DNA of 64,000 nt from Micromonospora ureilytica. Its GTDB lineage: Bacteria > Actinomycetota > Actinomycetes > Mycobacteriales > Micromonosporaceae. The position numbers and the translations under genes are program-made. The stretch covers positions 5,518,001 to 5,582,000 of the forward strand of contig NZ_JADOTX010000001.1 of NCBI RefSeq assembly GCF_015751765.1, given 5' to 3'. Shown piece after piece: positions 8,697-17,227 of this stretch. Position 1 is the first letter of the stretch, and every line of letters starts with the position of its first letter. The notes beneath the pieces were generated by a model, which saw nothing but the letters and a program-made list of their open reading frames with translations, was not told where the DNA came from and did not search any database.

Positions 8697-8703
8697 CAGC
8701 GTC

Positions 8704-10005
8704 GTGCACGACACCCCTCCCTCAGTCCCGGACTTCACCCAGTGGCCGTCATTTCCCTTCGAGGGTGACCTCCACGTGAAGCAACTCGATGATCCGGTCC
8801 CGGTCGAACCGCCCCGGAAGGGCGAGGGTCTCCGGGAATGCACCGCCTGCAACGCGCCCGACGACGCCTACATCTGGGTGGGCGAGCGATGGCGGGTCCG
8901 CGCCATGGACCGGCCCACCGGCCTGCCCATGGTGCTCATCCTGGAGTCACGGACCCACCTCGACCTCGGTGACCTGCCGAACCTGCTGGCCGCCGAGCTG
9001 GGGGTGATGACCGTACGTCTGGAGCGGGCCATCCGGTCGCTCGACGGCGTGGCGCGGGTGCACGTCAATCGCTGGGGCGACGGCTCGGCTCATCTGCACA
9101 TGTGGTTCCTCGCCCGCCCGTACGGCCGCCTCCAGCTGCGGGGCACGTTCCTGTCCCTGTGGGACTCGATCCTGCCGCCGATCTCCGAGGCGCAGTGGCG
9201 GGAGAACCTGGCGCTGGTCGCCGCCTGGCTGGCCGAGTTCGGTGGCCGTCCGCTCGCCGAGCCGCCCCGCATCCAGTGGCAGGCGCCGTCCAGTCTGCTG
9301 GCGCAGTCCGCTGCTGCGGATGCCGCCGCCGCAGCGGAGGCTGCCTCAGCGGCAGCGGCCGGGGTGGAGGCGGCCTCGGTCATCGAGGCGGCCGAGGAGA
9401 TCCCGGAACCAGCGCTCGACCCCACTTCCGATCAGGCAGTCGTCGACGGCGCGCCCGAGGCCGGACCGGTCGCGGACACGGACGCCGGCTCGACGGCGAC
9501 CACCGTTGCCGACCGGACGCCTGAAACTGCTCGGACGGCGACGGCCACCGGTCCGGCGACTGAGCCCGCCCGGACGGCATCCGCCACCAACCTGCCCGGC
9601 ACCCCGACCGTCGGCACCCCGGGCTCCACCACCCGGGTCTCCACCACCGTCGCATCTGGCGGCACAGCGTCCGCCAGCACAGCGTCCGCCAGCACAGCGT
9701 CCGCCAGCACAGCGTCCGCCAGCACAGCGTCCGCCAGCACAGCGTCCACGGCGGAGGAGCCCAACGGCAGCGTGAGCGCGGCAGGAACTCCTCCCGACGA
9801 GCCTCACGTCGATCAGGCGGGCGGGAACGCCGACGATGCGCCCTCGGGTCCCGCCTACCCGGCTGCCTCCGCCACCGACGGAGACGCCACCGGGGAGGCC
9901 GTCAGGAAAACCACCCCCGAGGGCAGCGTCGGAGGCAGCACCACTCCGGGCGCAGCCGCGCCCACCAACGGCAACGACGCACCCGACGTACGCGCGAGCC
10001 GCTGA
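8704..10005 (+). CDS. Conserved hypothetical protein with HIT-like core and Ala/Ser/Thr-repeat tail
   Basis: 433 residues from GTG 8704. Residues 1-190 look globular: ECTACNAPDDAYIWVGERWRVRAMDRPTGLPMVLILESR, then VHVNRWGDGSAHLHMWFLARP. This resembles HIT-superfamily proteins but lacks a full histidine triad (only HLH). Beyond residue ~200 the chain is low complexity, dominated by Ala, Thr, Ser and Glu. It includes about six copies of an ASTAS peptide encoded by a 15-bp tandem repeat (9661-9750). The position after parB matches a conserved actinobacterial hypothetical gene. Role unknown; an upstream extension through parS 5 is open but unlikely. Confidence 0.7.
   Translation: MHDTPPSVPDFTQWPSFPFEGDLHVKQLDDPVPVEPPRKGEGLRECTACNAPDDAYIWVGERWRVRAMDRPTGLPMVLILESRTHLDLGDLPNLLAAELGVMTVRLERAIRSLDGVARVHVNRWGDGSAHLHMWFLARPYGRLQLRGTFLSLWDSILPPISEAQWRENLALVAAWLAEFGGRPLAEPPRIQWQAPSSLLAQSAAADAAAAAEAASAAAAGVEAASVIEAAEEIPEPALDPTSDQAVVDGAPEAGPVADTDAGSTATTVADRTPETARTATATGPATEPARTASATNLPGTPTVGTPGSTTRVSTTVASGGTASASTASASTASASTASASTASASTASTAEEPNGSVSAAGTPPDEPHVDQAGGNADDAPSGPAYPAASATDGDATGEAVRKTTPEGSVGGSTTPGAAAPTNGNDAPDVRASR
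9661..9750 (+). repeat. 15-bp in-frame minisatellite
   Basis: About six near-perfect copies of CAGCGTCCGCCAGCA (in one phase), encoding repeated ASTAS within the tail of the preceding gene. Length variation between strains is likely. Confidence 0.85.
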
Positions 10006-10015
10006 TCTGGAACCG

Positions 10016-10051
10016 ACCATGAGGTTGGCCGGTCGTAGCCAACCTCATGGT
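10016..10051. terminator. Bidirectional hairpin between convergent genes
   Basis: 14-bp perfect stem ACCATGAGGTTGGC (10016-10029) / GCCAACCTCATGGT (10038-10051) with an 8-nt loop, lying between the convergent 8704-10005 gene and the ddl gene. Confidence 0.7.
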
Positions 10052-10097
10052 TCGACCCCGCGGCGGTGCCGCTCGGCCGACGGGTTTGGCGGGTGGA

Positions 10098-11099
10098 TCA
10101 GTGAGTGGTGAGGCGGGCCGCTGCTCGGGCGACCAGGGTGCCGAGGAGCCGGCCGAAGTCCAGCCCGGCCGCCTGCACGGCGAGCGGCAGCAGTGAGGTC
10201 TCCGTCATGCCCGGCGAGACGTTGACCTCCAGCACGTGCGGCTGGCCGGCGGAGTCCACGATCACGTCGACGCGCGAGAGATCCCGTAGACCGAGCGCCG
10301 TGTGCGCGGCGAGGGCCACGTCAGCGACCGTGGCGGCCACCTCCGGGTCCAGCCGGGCCGGGGCGTGCCAGGTGGTCCGCCCCGCGGTGTAGCGGGCGGC
10401 GTAGTCGTACACGCCGTTGCGCGGCACGATCTCGACCGGCGGCAGCGCCTGCGGGCCGTCGCCGAGGTCGACGACGGAGACAGCCACGTCCATTCCCGGC
10501 ACGTACCGCTCCACCAGCGCGGTGGAGTAGTACGCGAAGCAGCCGACCATCGCGGCGGGCAGCGCGGCGGCGTCCCGGACCACAGCCCCGCCCAGCCCGG
10601 ACCCGCCCTGCGCCGGCTTGACCATCAGGGGTACGCCCAGACGGTCGACGATCCGGTCCAGGACGGCGACAGCGCCAAGCTCGGAGAAGCGATCGTGCGG
10701 GAGCGCCACCCAGTCCGGGGTGGGGATGCCGGCCTCGCGGAGCACCGCCTTGGCCGAGGGCTTGTCCCAGGCGACCCGGGAGGCCCGAGCGTCGCAGCCG
10801 ACGTACGGGATGTCGCACAGATCCAGCACCCCGCGCAGGGAGCCGTCCTCGCCGGTCGCGCCGTGCAGCGCGATCACCACCGCGTCCGGCGGGTCGGCCG
10901 CGAGCGCCGGTAGCAGGGCCACGTCCGCGTCTCGCAGCTCGGCCTCCACCCCGACGGCGCGCAGCGCGTCGAGCACCCGACGACCGGAGCGCAGCGACAC
11001 GTCCCGTTCGTAGGAGAGCCCACCCGCGAGCACCACGACGCGCAGGTCGGCCGAGACGGCGGAATCGGTCACGAGGAGGTGCTCGGCGGTCGTAGCCAT
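10098..11099 (-). CDS. ddl: D-alanine--D-alanine ligase family protein
   Basis: 333 residues from ATG 11099. ATP-grasp ligase with the Ddl landmarks in order: VLAGGLSYERDVSLRSGRRV (substrate-binding Glu/Ser region), LHGATGEDGSLRGVLDL, PLMVKPAQGGSGLGG, YDYAARYTAGRTTWHAPARL, and EVNVSPGMTETSLLP (Mg/ATP site). The family makes the D-Ala-D-Ala dipeptide of peptidoglycan. It begins 7 bp after the upstream aminotransferase stop, so the two are probably one operon. Whether this is the main Ddl or a second paralogue with another dipeptide specificity cannot be told here. Confidence 0.85.
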   Translation of the reverse strand: MATTAEHLLVTDSAVSADLRVVVLAGGLSYERDVSLRSGRRVLDALRAVGVEAELRDADVALLPALAADPPDAVVIALHGATGEDGSLRGVLDLCDIPYVGCDARASRVAWDKPSAKAVLREAGIPTPDWVALPHDRFSELGAVAVLDRIVDRLGVPLMVKPAQGGSGLGGAVVRDAAALPAAMVGCFAYYSTALVERYVPGMDVAVSVVDLGDGPQALPPVEIVPRNGVYDYAARYTAGRTTWHAPARLDPEVAATVADVALAAHTALGLRDLSRVDVIVDSAGQPHVLEVNVSPGMTETSLLPLAVQAAGLDFGRLLGTLVARAAARLTTH

Positions 11100-11106
11100 G
11101 CCGGCA

Positions 11107-12420
11107 TCATGCCAAGTCGGGCCCGGGCACGTCGGAGCCGGCCCGGCCGCGTCGGCCGGCGGCGCCACCCACGGCACCGAAGACCCTGCGCATCGCGATC
11201 TCCTGCTCCATCACACCGGCCAGCCGGCGGACTCCCTCGCGGATCCGCTCCGGCGGCGGGAAGCTGAAGTTGAGCCGCATGGCGTCGGTGCCGGTGCCGT
11301 CGGCGTAGAAGCCGGTGCCGGGAACATAGGCGACCCGGGCGGCGACCGCTCGCGGCATCATGGCCTTCGAGTCGAGCCCGTCGGGCAGGCTCGCCCACAC
11401 GAAGAGACCGCCGGCCGGTGTGGTCCAGCTGGTGCCCTCGGGCATCAGGTCGGCCATCGCGTCGAGCAGGGCGTCGCGGCGTTCCCGGTAGACCTCGCGG
11501 TAGACCTTGAGCTGCTGCCGCCAGGGCATCGTGCTCAGGTAGGTGGCCACTGCGGCCTGGGCGAAACCGCTGGGGCAGAGGATCTGCGCCTCGCTGGCGA
11601 TGACCAGTTTGTCGCGGACCGCGTGCGGCGCGAGGATCCAGCCGACCCGCAGCCCAGGGGCGAAGGTCTTGGAGAACGTGCTGAGGTAGAAGACGCCGTC
11701 GCGGCGGCGGGCCCGCAAGGGGGCCGGGGCCTCGCCCTCGAACCCCAGCTGACCGTACGGGTCGTCCTCGACGACGAGCAGGCCGGCGCGCTCGCAGATG
11801 TCGAGCACCCGTTCCCGGCGCTCCTCGCTGAGCGTCACGCCGGTCGGGTTCTGGTAGGTGGGGATCGTGTAGAGGAACTTCACCCGCTGGCCGGCGCGGG
11901 CCAGGTCGGCGATGGCTGCCTCCAGCGCCTCCGGGATCAGCCCGTCCGCATCCATCGGTACGTGGACGACCTGCGCCTGGGCGGCCTGGAACACGCCGAG
12001 CGCGCCGACGTACGTCGGACCTTCGGCGAGCACGACGTCACCGGGGTCGAGGAAGAGCCGGGCCACCAGGTCCAGTGCCTGCTGCCCGCCGACGGTGACC
12101 ACGACGTCCTCCGGGGAGGCACCGCACGCGGCGTCGATCCCGGAGAGCGACATCACCTCGCAGATCCGCTCGCGCAGCTCGAGGGTGCCCTGCCCGATGC
12201 CGTACTGGAGGGTGGTCACGCCGTGCTCGGAACCGAGCCGGCCGAGCATCTCACCGACCGCGTCCAGCGGAAGGGCGGCGATGTACGGTGCGCCGCCGGC
12301 GAGCGAGACGACCTCCGGGCGACTGGCCACCGCGAACAATGCTCGGATCTCGGAGGCGGTCATCCCGCGTACCCGCCGGGCGTACCGGTCGGTGTAGTCG
12401 TCGAGTGTCGTGCCGGTCAT
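11107..12420 (-). CDS. PLP-dependent aminotransferase (fold type I, 2-aminoadipate/MocR-like)
   Basis: 437 residues from ATG 12420, preceded by GAGGTGAGGTC. Typical type I aminotransferase: PEVVSLAGGAPYIAALP, VTVGGQQALDLVARLFLDPGDVVLAEGPTYVGAL, TIPTYQNPTGVTLSEERR (Asn), VVEDDPYGQL (Asp/Tyr), the PLP lysine in STFSKTFAPGLRVGW, and Arg near RLNFSFPPPERI. No N-terminal winged helix is present, so it is an enzyme rather than a MocR regulator. Substrate is not evident; 2-aminoadipate or aromatic/branched amino acids are family possibilities. Coupling to ddl hints at amino-acid supply for the wall (inference). Confidence 0.85.
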   Translation of the reverse strand: MTGTTLDDYTDRYARRVRGMTASEIRALFAVASRPEVVSLAGGAPYIAALPLDAVGEMLGRLGSEHGVTTLQYGIGQGTLELRERICEVMSLSGIDAACGASPEDVVVTVGGQQALDLVARLFLDPGDVVLAEGPTYVGALGVFQAAQAQVVHVPMDADGLIPEALEAAIADLARAGQRVKFLYTIPTYQNPTGVTLSEERRERVLDICERAGLLVVEDDPYGQLGFEGEAPAPLRARRRDGVFYLSTFSKTFAPGLRVGWILAPHAVRDKLVIASEAQILCPSGFAQAAVATYLSTMPWRQQLKVYREVYRERRDALLDAMADLMPEGTSWTTPAGGLFVWASLPDGLDSKAMMPRAVAARVAYVPGTGFYADGTGTDAMRLNFSFPPPERIREGVRRLAGVMEQEIAMRRVFGAVGGAAGRRGRAGSDVPGPDLA

Positions 12421-12714
12421 GACCTCACCTCGATCGCTGCTCGGGTGGCTCCCGCCCCGGGTACCCCGCACACCGCTGACCATGGCGGCGGGCACACCGA
12501 TTGTCGATCGTAGTCCGCCAGAGCCGTACTGCTGCCGCGCCGAGGCAGATCGACCACATGGCGGACCGTCCTCGGCGCCCCCGCTGCGGTGGGCATTTGC
12601 GCGTCCCCTCCCGTATCGCCGATCGGCGGCGTACGATCGCTCGTCGGGGGCAGGAAGGCGGCGCTGTCGTTCCATGCCGGTCTCACCACCGAGCCTATTG
12701 TGGGGATGCGCCAT

Positions 12715-13380
12715 ATGTCGCGACGTCTGGTCAGCCTGACCCTCGACACGTTGGAAGACGTCCCGCGCCCGTGCCGGCAATGCGTCTACTGGGAGCTCGA
12801 TCCGGTTTCCGCGGACCGGGCCTGTGCCGCCGGCGATCCGGGCCTGGAAAAGGAGGCGTGGGTCTCGCAGACGCTGCTGGAGTGGGGTTCCTGCGGCAAA
12901 CTCGCGTACGTCGACGGCATGCCGGCCGGCTTCGTGATGTACGCCCCGCCCGCCTACGTGCCCCGTTCGATGGCCTTCCCGACCTCACCGGTCTCGGCGG
13001 ACGCGGCACTGTTGATGACCGCCAACGTGGTCGCCGCGTTCGCCGGCGGCGGGTTGGGCCGGATGCTGGTGCAGGGTGTCGCCCGGGATCTGACCAAGCG
13101 CGGGATCAAGGCCATCGAGGCGTTCGGCGACGCAAAGTTCGGCGACGCGGACGACCCCGCCGGCGGTTGCGTGGCCCCGGTCGACTTCTTCCTCTCGGTG
13201 GGCTTCAAGACCGTCCGGCCGCATCCGCGGTTCCCTCGGTTGCGCCTTGAGCTGCGTACGGCGTTGAGCTGGAAGTCCGACGTCGAGTACGCGCTGGAGA
13301 AGCTGCTCGGGTCGATGAGCCCGGAGACCCTGCTCCGGCCGGTCCGTCCCGCCCCGGCCACCCGCTCCACCAACGGCTGA
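12715..13380 (+). CDS. GNAT-family N-acetyltransferase
   Basis: 221 residues from ATG 12715 (GGGGA 8 nt upstream; an alternative ATG is 9 bp earlier). The acetyl-CoA fold is suggested by GKLAYVDGMPAGFVMYAPPAYVPRS, then the pyrophosphate-binding turn in FAGGGLGRMLVQGVARDLTKRGIKAIEAFGD, and VDFFLSVGFKTVRPHPRFPRLRLELR. The N-terminus has a CRQCVYWELDP cysteine pair seen in a group of actinobacterial GNAT proteins. Substrate unknown. It diverges from the aminotransferase across 294 bp. Confidence 0.82.
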   Translation: MSRRLVSLTLDTLEDVPRPCRQCVYWELDPVSADRACAAGDPGLEKEAWVSQTLLEWGSCGKLAYVDGMPAGFVMYAPPAYVPRSMAFPTSPVSADAALLMTANVVAAFAGGGLGRMLVQGVARDLTKRGIKAIEAFGDAKFGDADDPAGGCVAPVDFFLSVGFKTVRPHPRFPRLRLELRTALSWKSDVEYALEKLLGSMSPETLLRPVRPAPATRSTNG

Positions 13381-13392
13381 CGCGTCGGCGGG

Positions 13393-14556
13393 TCAGTCCA
13401 CCACAGTGCCGGCGGTCACGACGGCGCGCAGTTCGCTGACGTCGAGCGAGCCGGTCGGGACGTCTCGTTCGATCGGGTAGTACATCCGCTGCACCGCGGC
13501 CACGATCGCCTCCACCACCCGGTCCCGGAACCGGGGGTCGACGAGTTGGGCGCGGTCGGTCGGCGAGGTGAGGTAGCCGACCTCGACCCGGACGGCGGGC
13601 ATCCGTGTGAGTCGCAGCAGCTCCCACGTCTTGGCGTGGGTACGGCAGTCCCGCAGCCCGGTGCGGGCGACGATCTCCCGCTGTACCAGCCCGGCCAGTC
13701 GTTCGCCGGTAGCCGAGGTCACCCCGTTGTCGGTGCCGTAGTGGTAGGTCGCGACTCCCTCCGCATCCGGGTTGGCGTGGCCGTCCAGGTGCAGCGAGAT
13801 GAACACGTCGGCGCCGAGCGAGTTGGCGAGCAGGGCCCGGTCGGCGTCCGGCAGGCAACTGTCGGGCGACGGGCCCCGGGTGAGCTGCACCCGCACCCCG
13901 GAGGCGGCGAGCCGCCCCTCCAGCCGGCTGGCCAGGTCGTGCACCAGATCCGCCTCGGTCCAGCGCAGTGAGCCGTCGGGCACCACCATCCCGGGATCGG
14001 TGCCGCCATGGCCCGGGTCGATGACTACCGTCTTGCCGACCAGCGCCGGACCGGACTGCCGGATCGCGTCGGACTCGCGGAGCCACTGCGGGCGGCCGCC
14101 GACCACCTTGCGGCCGATCCGGCGGAGCGCGTTCATCGTGTGTGGGCCGCAGGAGCCGTCCGGGGTGAGCCCGACCTCACGCTGGAACTGGGCCACGGCC
14201 CGCGACGTCCGGACACCGTAGATGGCGTCGGCGCGGCCCACGTCGTACCCCATCTCCAGCAGTCGCTCCTGTAGCGACCGGACGTCCTCGCCGGTGAGCG
14301 GCTCGGGGACCGCGTGGTAGAGGGTGCGGGCGCCGAGCCGCCAACGGGCGGCATCCAGGGCACGCCAGGTCTCCGCGCCGACCCGGCCGTCCACGCTGAG
14401 CCCTCGCGACTGCTGGAACGCGCGGACCGCCCGCTCGGTGTCGAGGTCGAACTCGTCGGTCTGCGGGCCCGCGGCGGCCAGCAGTTCGAGGCCGGTCAGG
14501 ATGGTACGGATCTCCGTGACCGCGGGTCCCCGGTCACCGGGTCGGATCGGACGCAC
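13393..14556 (-). CDS. cwlM: CwlM-like N-acetylmuramoyl-L-alanine amidase with two peptidoglycan-binding domains
   Basis: 387 residues; GTG 14556 preceded by AGAGGGGG is preferred over an in-frame GTG six codons earlier. Two PG_binding_1 repeats (RPGDRGPAVTEIRTIL...VDGRVGAETWRAL and LTGEDVRSLQERLLEMGYDVGR...GSCGPHTMNALRR) precede an Amidase_3 domain. Visible metal/catalytic residues are His in DPGHGG, Glu in WTEADLVHDL, His in SLHLDGH and Glu in VEVGYLTS. No signal peptide is seen. In mycobacteria CwlM sits beside trxB-trxC and parB and acts as a cytoplasmic regulator of peptidoglycan synthesis; the same location here supports orthology. Confidence 0.88.
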   Translation of the reverse strand: MRPIRPGDRGPAVTEIRTILTGLELLAAAGPQTDEFDLDTERAVRAFQQSRGLSVDGRVGAETWRALDAARWRLGARTLYHAVPEPLTGEDVRSLQERLLEMGYDVGRADAIYGVRTSRAVAQFQREVGLTPDGSCGPHTMNALRRIGRKVVGGRPQWLRESDAIRQSGPALVGKTVVIDPGHGGTDPGMVVPDGSLRWTEADLVHDLASRLEGRLAASGVRVQLTRGPSPDSCLPDADRALLANSLGADVFISLHLDGHANPDAEGVATYHYGTDNGVTSATGERLAGLVQREIVARTGLRDCRTHAKTWELLRLTRMPAVRVEVGYLTSPTDRAQLVDPRFRDRVVEAIVAAVQRMYYPIERDVPTGSLDVSELRAVVTAGTVVD

Positions 14557-14673
14557 GCACGACCCCCTCTGCACGACGCTGGCTGGCCGGGCGGCCCAGG
14601 CTTGAGGCTATGCGTTCCGGGGCGGCGAGGTGGCTGGGGCTGAGAAATACGTCGGCGGTACGGCCGGGAAGAC

Positions 14674-14712
14674 ACCGAACCCCGCACCCGGCGAGCGGGT
14701 ACGGGGTTCGGT
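14674..14712 (-). terminator. Terminator of the trxB-trxA unit
   Basis: Long stem: ACCGAACCCCGCACCCG (14674-14690) pairs with CGGGTACGGGGTTCGGT (14696-14712) with one mismatch and a 5-nt loop, 16 bp past the trxA stop on the reverse strand. Confidence 0.7.
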
Positions 14713-14727
14713 TGATGTTTCTGCTGG

Positions 14728-15051
14728 TCAGAGGGCCGATTCGATGAGCCGGACCAGCTCGCCCTTCGGCTTGGCGCCGGCGATCGACTGCACTGGCTGG
14801 CCGTTCTTGAAGACGGTGAGCGTCGGCACCGACATCACCCGGTAGGCCCGAGCGGTCTCCGGGTTCTCGTCGATGTTGAGCTTGACGATGGTGACCTGGT
14901 CACCCATCTCCCGGGCGATCTCCTCGAGCAGCGGCGACACCTTGCGGCACGGCCCGCACCACTCCGCCCAGAAGTCCACCAGCACCGGCTTGTCGGCCTG
15001 CAGCACGTCAGTGACGAAGCTCTTGTCCGTGACCGCCTTGGTTGTTCCCAC
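14728..15051 (-). CDS. trxA: Thioredoxin
   Basis: 107 residues from GTG 15051 with a strong GGAGGAGGGG site. It has the canonical active site FWAEWCGPCRKVSP (Cys at ~32 and ~35), then KLNIDENPETARAYRVMSVPTL with the cis-Pro, and TVFKNGQ. It is the cytoplasmic disulfide reductant recycled by thioredoxin reductase; trxB lies 31 bp upstream in the same operon. Upstream open frame beyond this GTG overlaps the trxB end and is not coding. Confidence 0.97.
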   Translation of the reverse strand: MGTTKAVTDKSFVTDVLQADKPVLVDFWAEWCGPCRKVSPLLEEIAREMGDQVTIVKLNIDENPETARAYRVMSVPTLTVFKNGQPVQSIAGAKPKGELVRLIESAL

Positions 15052-15082
15052 TATGCCCCTCCTCCGGGATGTGTTCCTTGTT

Positions 15083-16033
15083 TCAGCTGAGCGTCGCGAT
15101 GAACCGTTCGGCGTCGAGCGCGGCGGCACAACCGGTGCCGGCCGCGGTGATCGCCTGACGGTAGGTGTGGTCGACCAGGTCACCGGCGGCGAAGACACCC
15201 GGCACGTTGGTGCGGGTGCTCGGGGCGTGGACCTTGACGTAGCCCTCGTCGTCCATCTCGACCTGGCCCTGGAAGAGCTCGCTGCGGGGGTCGTGACCGA
15301 TGGCGACGAAGACGCCGGTCACGTCCAGCACCTTGGTCTCGCCGGTGTGCACGTTGCGGACGCGTACCCCGGTGACCTTGCCGTCGTCGCCCAGAATCTC
15401 CTCGACGGCGCTGTTCCACTCGACCTTGATCTTCTCGTTGCTCAGCGCCCGGTCGGCCATGATCTTGCTGGCCCGGAACGAGTCGCGGCGGTGGATGATG
15501 GTGACCGACTCCGCGAAGCGGGTGAGGAAGCTGGCCTCCTCCATCGCCGAATCGCCACCGCCGACGACCACGATGTGCTGGTTGCGGAAGAAGAAGCCGT
15601 CGCAGGTGGCACAGGAGGAGACGCCGTGGCCGAGGAACTCCTGCTCGCCGGGCACGCCCAGCGGACGCCAGGCCGAACCTGTGGAGAGGATGATGGATCG
15701 CGCCCGGTAGGCGGTCTCGCCAACCCAGACGGTGCTCACCGCGCCGGAGCCGGCGTCGCCGGTGTCCACCAGCTCGACCCGGGTCACGTCGTCGGTGAGG
15801 AACTCCGCGCCGAACCGCTCGGCCTGCTTGCGCATGTTGTCCATCAGCTCGGGGCCGAGGATGCCGTCGGCGAAGCCGGGGAAGTTTTCCACCTCGGTCG
15901 TGGTCATCAGCGCGCCACCGGACTGCACGCCCTCAATGATCAGCGGCTTCAGGTTGGCGCGTGCGGCGTAGACCGCAGCTGTGTAGCCGGCCGGCCCGGA
16001 GCCGATGATGATCAGGTTGCGGACCTCGTCCAC
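15083..16033 (-). CDS. trxB: Thioredoxin-disulfide reductase
   Basis: 316 residues from GTG 16033 after GGGAGA. FAD motif [19 protein letters not shown] at the N-terminus, redox-active CATC in [13 protein letters not shown] (~140), NADPH motif [16 protein letters not shown], and the C-terminal FAD motif [23 protein letters not shown]. It transfers electrons from NADPH to thioredoxin. The trxB-trxA order next to sigM matches the mycobacterial sigM-trxB2-trxC-cwlM arrangement. Confidence 0.97.
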   Translation of the reverse strand: MDEVRNLIIIGSGPAGYTAAVYAARANLKPLIIEGVQSGGALMTTTEVENFPGFADGILGPELMDNMRKQAERFGAEFLTDDVTRVELVDTGDAGSGAVSTVWVGETAYRARSIILSTGSAWRPLGVPGEQEFLGHGVSSCATCDGFFFRNQHIVVVGGGDSAMEEASFLTRFAESVTIIHRRDSFRASKIMADRALSNEKIKVEWNSAVEEILGDDGKVTGVRVRNVHTGETKVLDVTGVFVAIGHDPRSELFQGQVEMDDEGYVKVHAPSTRTNVPGVFAAGDLVDHTYRQAITAAGTGCAAALDAERFIATLS

Positions 16034-16216
16034 TGCCGTCTCCCGAGTTGTGTGTGTTCGGCGTCGGCGCGAGCACCGATGCTGATCCGAGTCGCCGACG
16101 CCTGGGTGGGGCCGGCAGCTGACTTCCAGAACGTCATCGTACGAACCGGGGATTCCCGAGCCGGGCATCCGGTGGGTCAGGTCACGTGGGCGGTCATCGT
16201 GCCGTTGACCGTGGAT

Positions 16217-17227
16217 TCACCCTACCCGCGCCGAATACCGGCTGTCCGAGCCGGACCCGGGCACTCCGCACTCCGGGCCGCTCACCCAGGCCCACCGGGC
16301 TCCGGTCGCATCGGTGAAGTGAACGACCAGCGCCTGGTCGCCTCGGAACCGCGCGTAGTCCACCACCTCGACCACCAGTGGGGCGGATCCGTGCTCCGCC
16401 GCGACGCTGGCCAGGCAGGTGGTCAGCGCGTTCTCGTCGGTCAGCCGGGCAAGTTGGTCCGACCCGTCGGGGGAGGGACGGCGCTCGCCCTCGGCATCCA
16501 CCTTCGGCTGCTCGCCGGGGGTGTTGCCGGTCGCCCGGCTGGCAGCCGGTGCGCTCTGAGCGCCCGGGCCGTAGGCGTTGCCGAGGGTCTGTGGGGTGTA
16601 GTTCGTACCACTGCGCAGTGCCGGTCCGATGGTGCGGACCGTCTCGGCCCCCGCGACGCCCTCGGGCGCGCTGGCCGGCCGATTCATGGCATTGGTGGCG
16701 CCGGAGTCGTCCGACGCGCGCATCGACAGCTGGTTGAGGCCCAGCGCGACGGCGATCACGGCGATCGCGGCGGCGGCCACGGGTGCGCCACGGCGGGCCC
16801 AGCCGCGCTGGCGGCGGCCCGGACCGGTGGATGCCCCGCGCCCCGACCCGACGGGCGTGCGGACGGCCGGCCGGCGACCGGCCCCTCCCTGCGCCGGTAC
16901 GACCAACGACGTCGCCGCGTCGCCGTCCGGATCGACGCTGGGCGCGTCCTCGGTCGAGGTGTCGTTCGACGGCTCCGCGGGGGCCAGCGCCGCCAGGAGA
17001 CGGTCGGTGATCGCCGACGGCATCTCCGGGGACGGCTCGGCCCAGCGGGTCAGGTCCGTCCGGACCTCGGTCACGGCGGGGGCCAACAGCGCGTACGCCT
17101 CGGCCCAGGACGGGTCCGCGGAGACCAGCTGGGCGACCTCGTCCTGCTGCGGGGTGCCGTCCAACGCCCCGCCGAGGTAGTCAGCGAGGAGGTCGGAGTC
17201 GACCTCCCGGAACCCCTCGGTCGTCAC
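16217..17227 (-). CDS. Putative SigM anti-sigma factor / single-span membrane protein
   Basis: 336 residues from GTG 17227 with an AGGAGGACAC site. The N-terminal ~80 residues (DSDLLADYLGGALDGTPQQDEVAQLVSADPSWAEAY) resemble the cytoplasmic part of anti-sigma proteins but show no zinc-binding HxxxCxxC motif. A Gly/Arg-rich linker precedes one membrane segment (APVAAAAIAVIAVALGLNQL, ~residues 150-170), then an external domain ending in LVVEVVDYARFRGDQALVVHFTDATGARWAWVSGPEC with paired cysteines. The GTGA overlap with sigM implies translational coupling, as for Rv3912 beside Rv3911. The anti-sigma role is inferred from this context. Confidence 0.75.
   Translation of the reverse strand: MTTEGFREVDSDLLADYLGGALDGTPQQDEVAQLVSADPSWAEAYALLAPAVTEVRTDLTRWAEPSPEMPSAITDRLLAALAPAEPSNDTSTEDAPSVDPDGDAATSLVVPAQGGAGRRPAVRTPVGSGRGASTGPGRRQRGWARRGAPVAAAAIAVIAVALGLNQLSMRASDDSGATNAMNRPASAPEGVAGAETVRTIGPALRSGTNYTPQTLGNAYGPGAQSAPAASRATGNTPGEQPKVDAEGERRPSPDGSDQLARLTDENALTTCLASVAAEHGSAPLVVEVVDYARFRGDQALVVHFTDATGARWAWVSGPECGVPGSGSDSRYSARVG

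Larger units (their letters stand above)
7302..8703. other. 1.4-kb non-coding region with parS sites, tandem repeats and DnaA boxes
   Basis: Open frames exist on both strands, but their translations are Arg/Gly/Ala low-complexity with no ribosome-binding sites or conserved motifs, so I call no gene. Contents in order: a parB terminator hairpin, parS 3 (7371), a 10-bp tandem repeat (7549-7586), a 14-bp tandem repeat (7601-7652), a strongly G-rich imperfect repeat tract to ~7870, parS 4 (8109), two DnaA boxes (8471-8492), parS 5 (8503), two opposite-strand near-boxes (8541-8586), and the promoter of the next gene (8691). Confidence 0.65.

Noticed and set aside
16078..16216. A further gene between the anti-sigma gene and trxB
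   Set aside because: Only short frames; likely the trxB promoter region.
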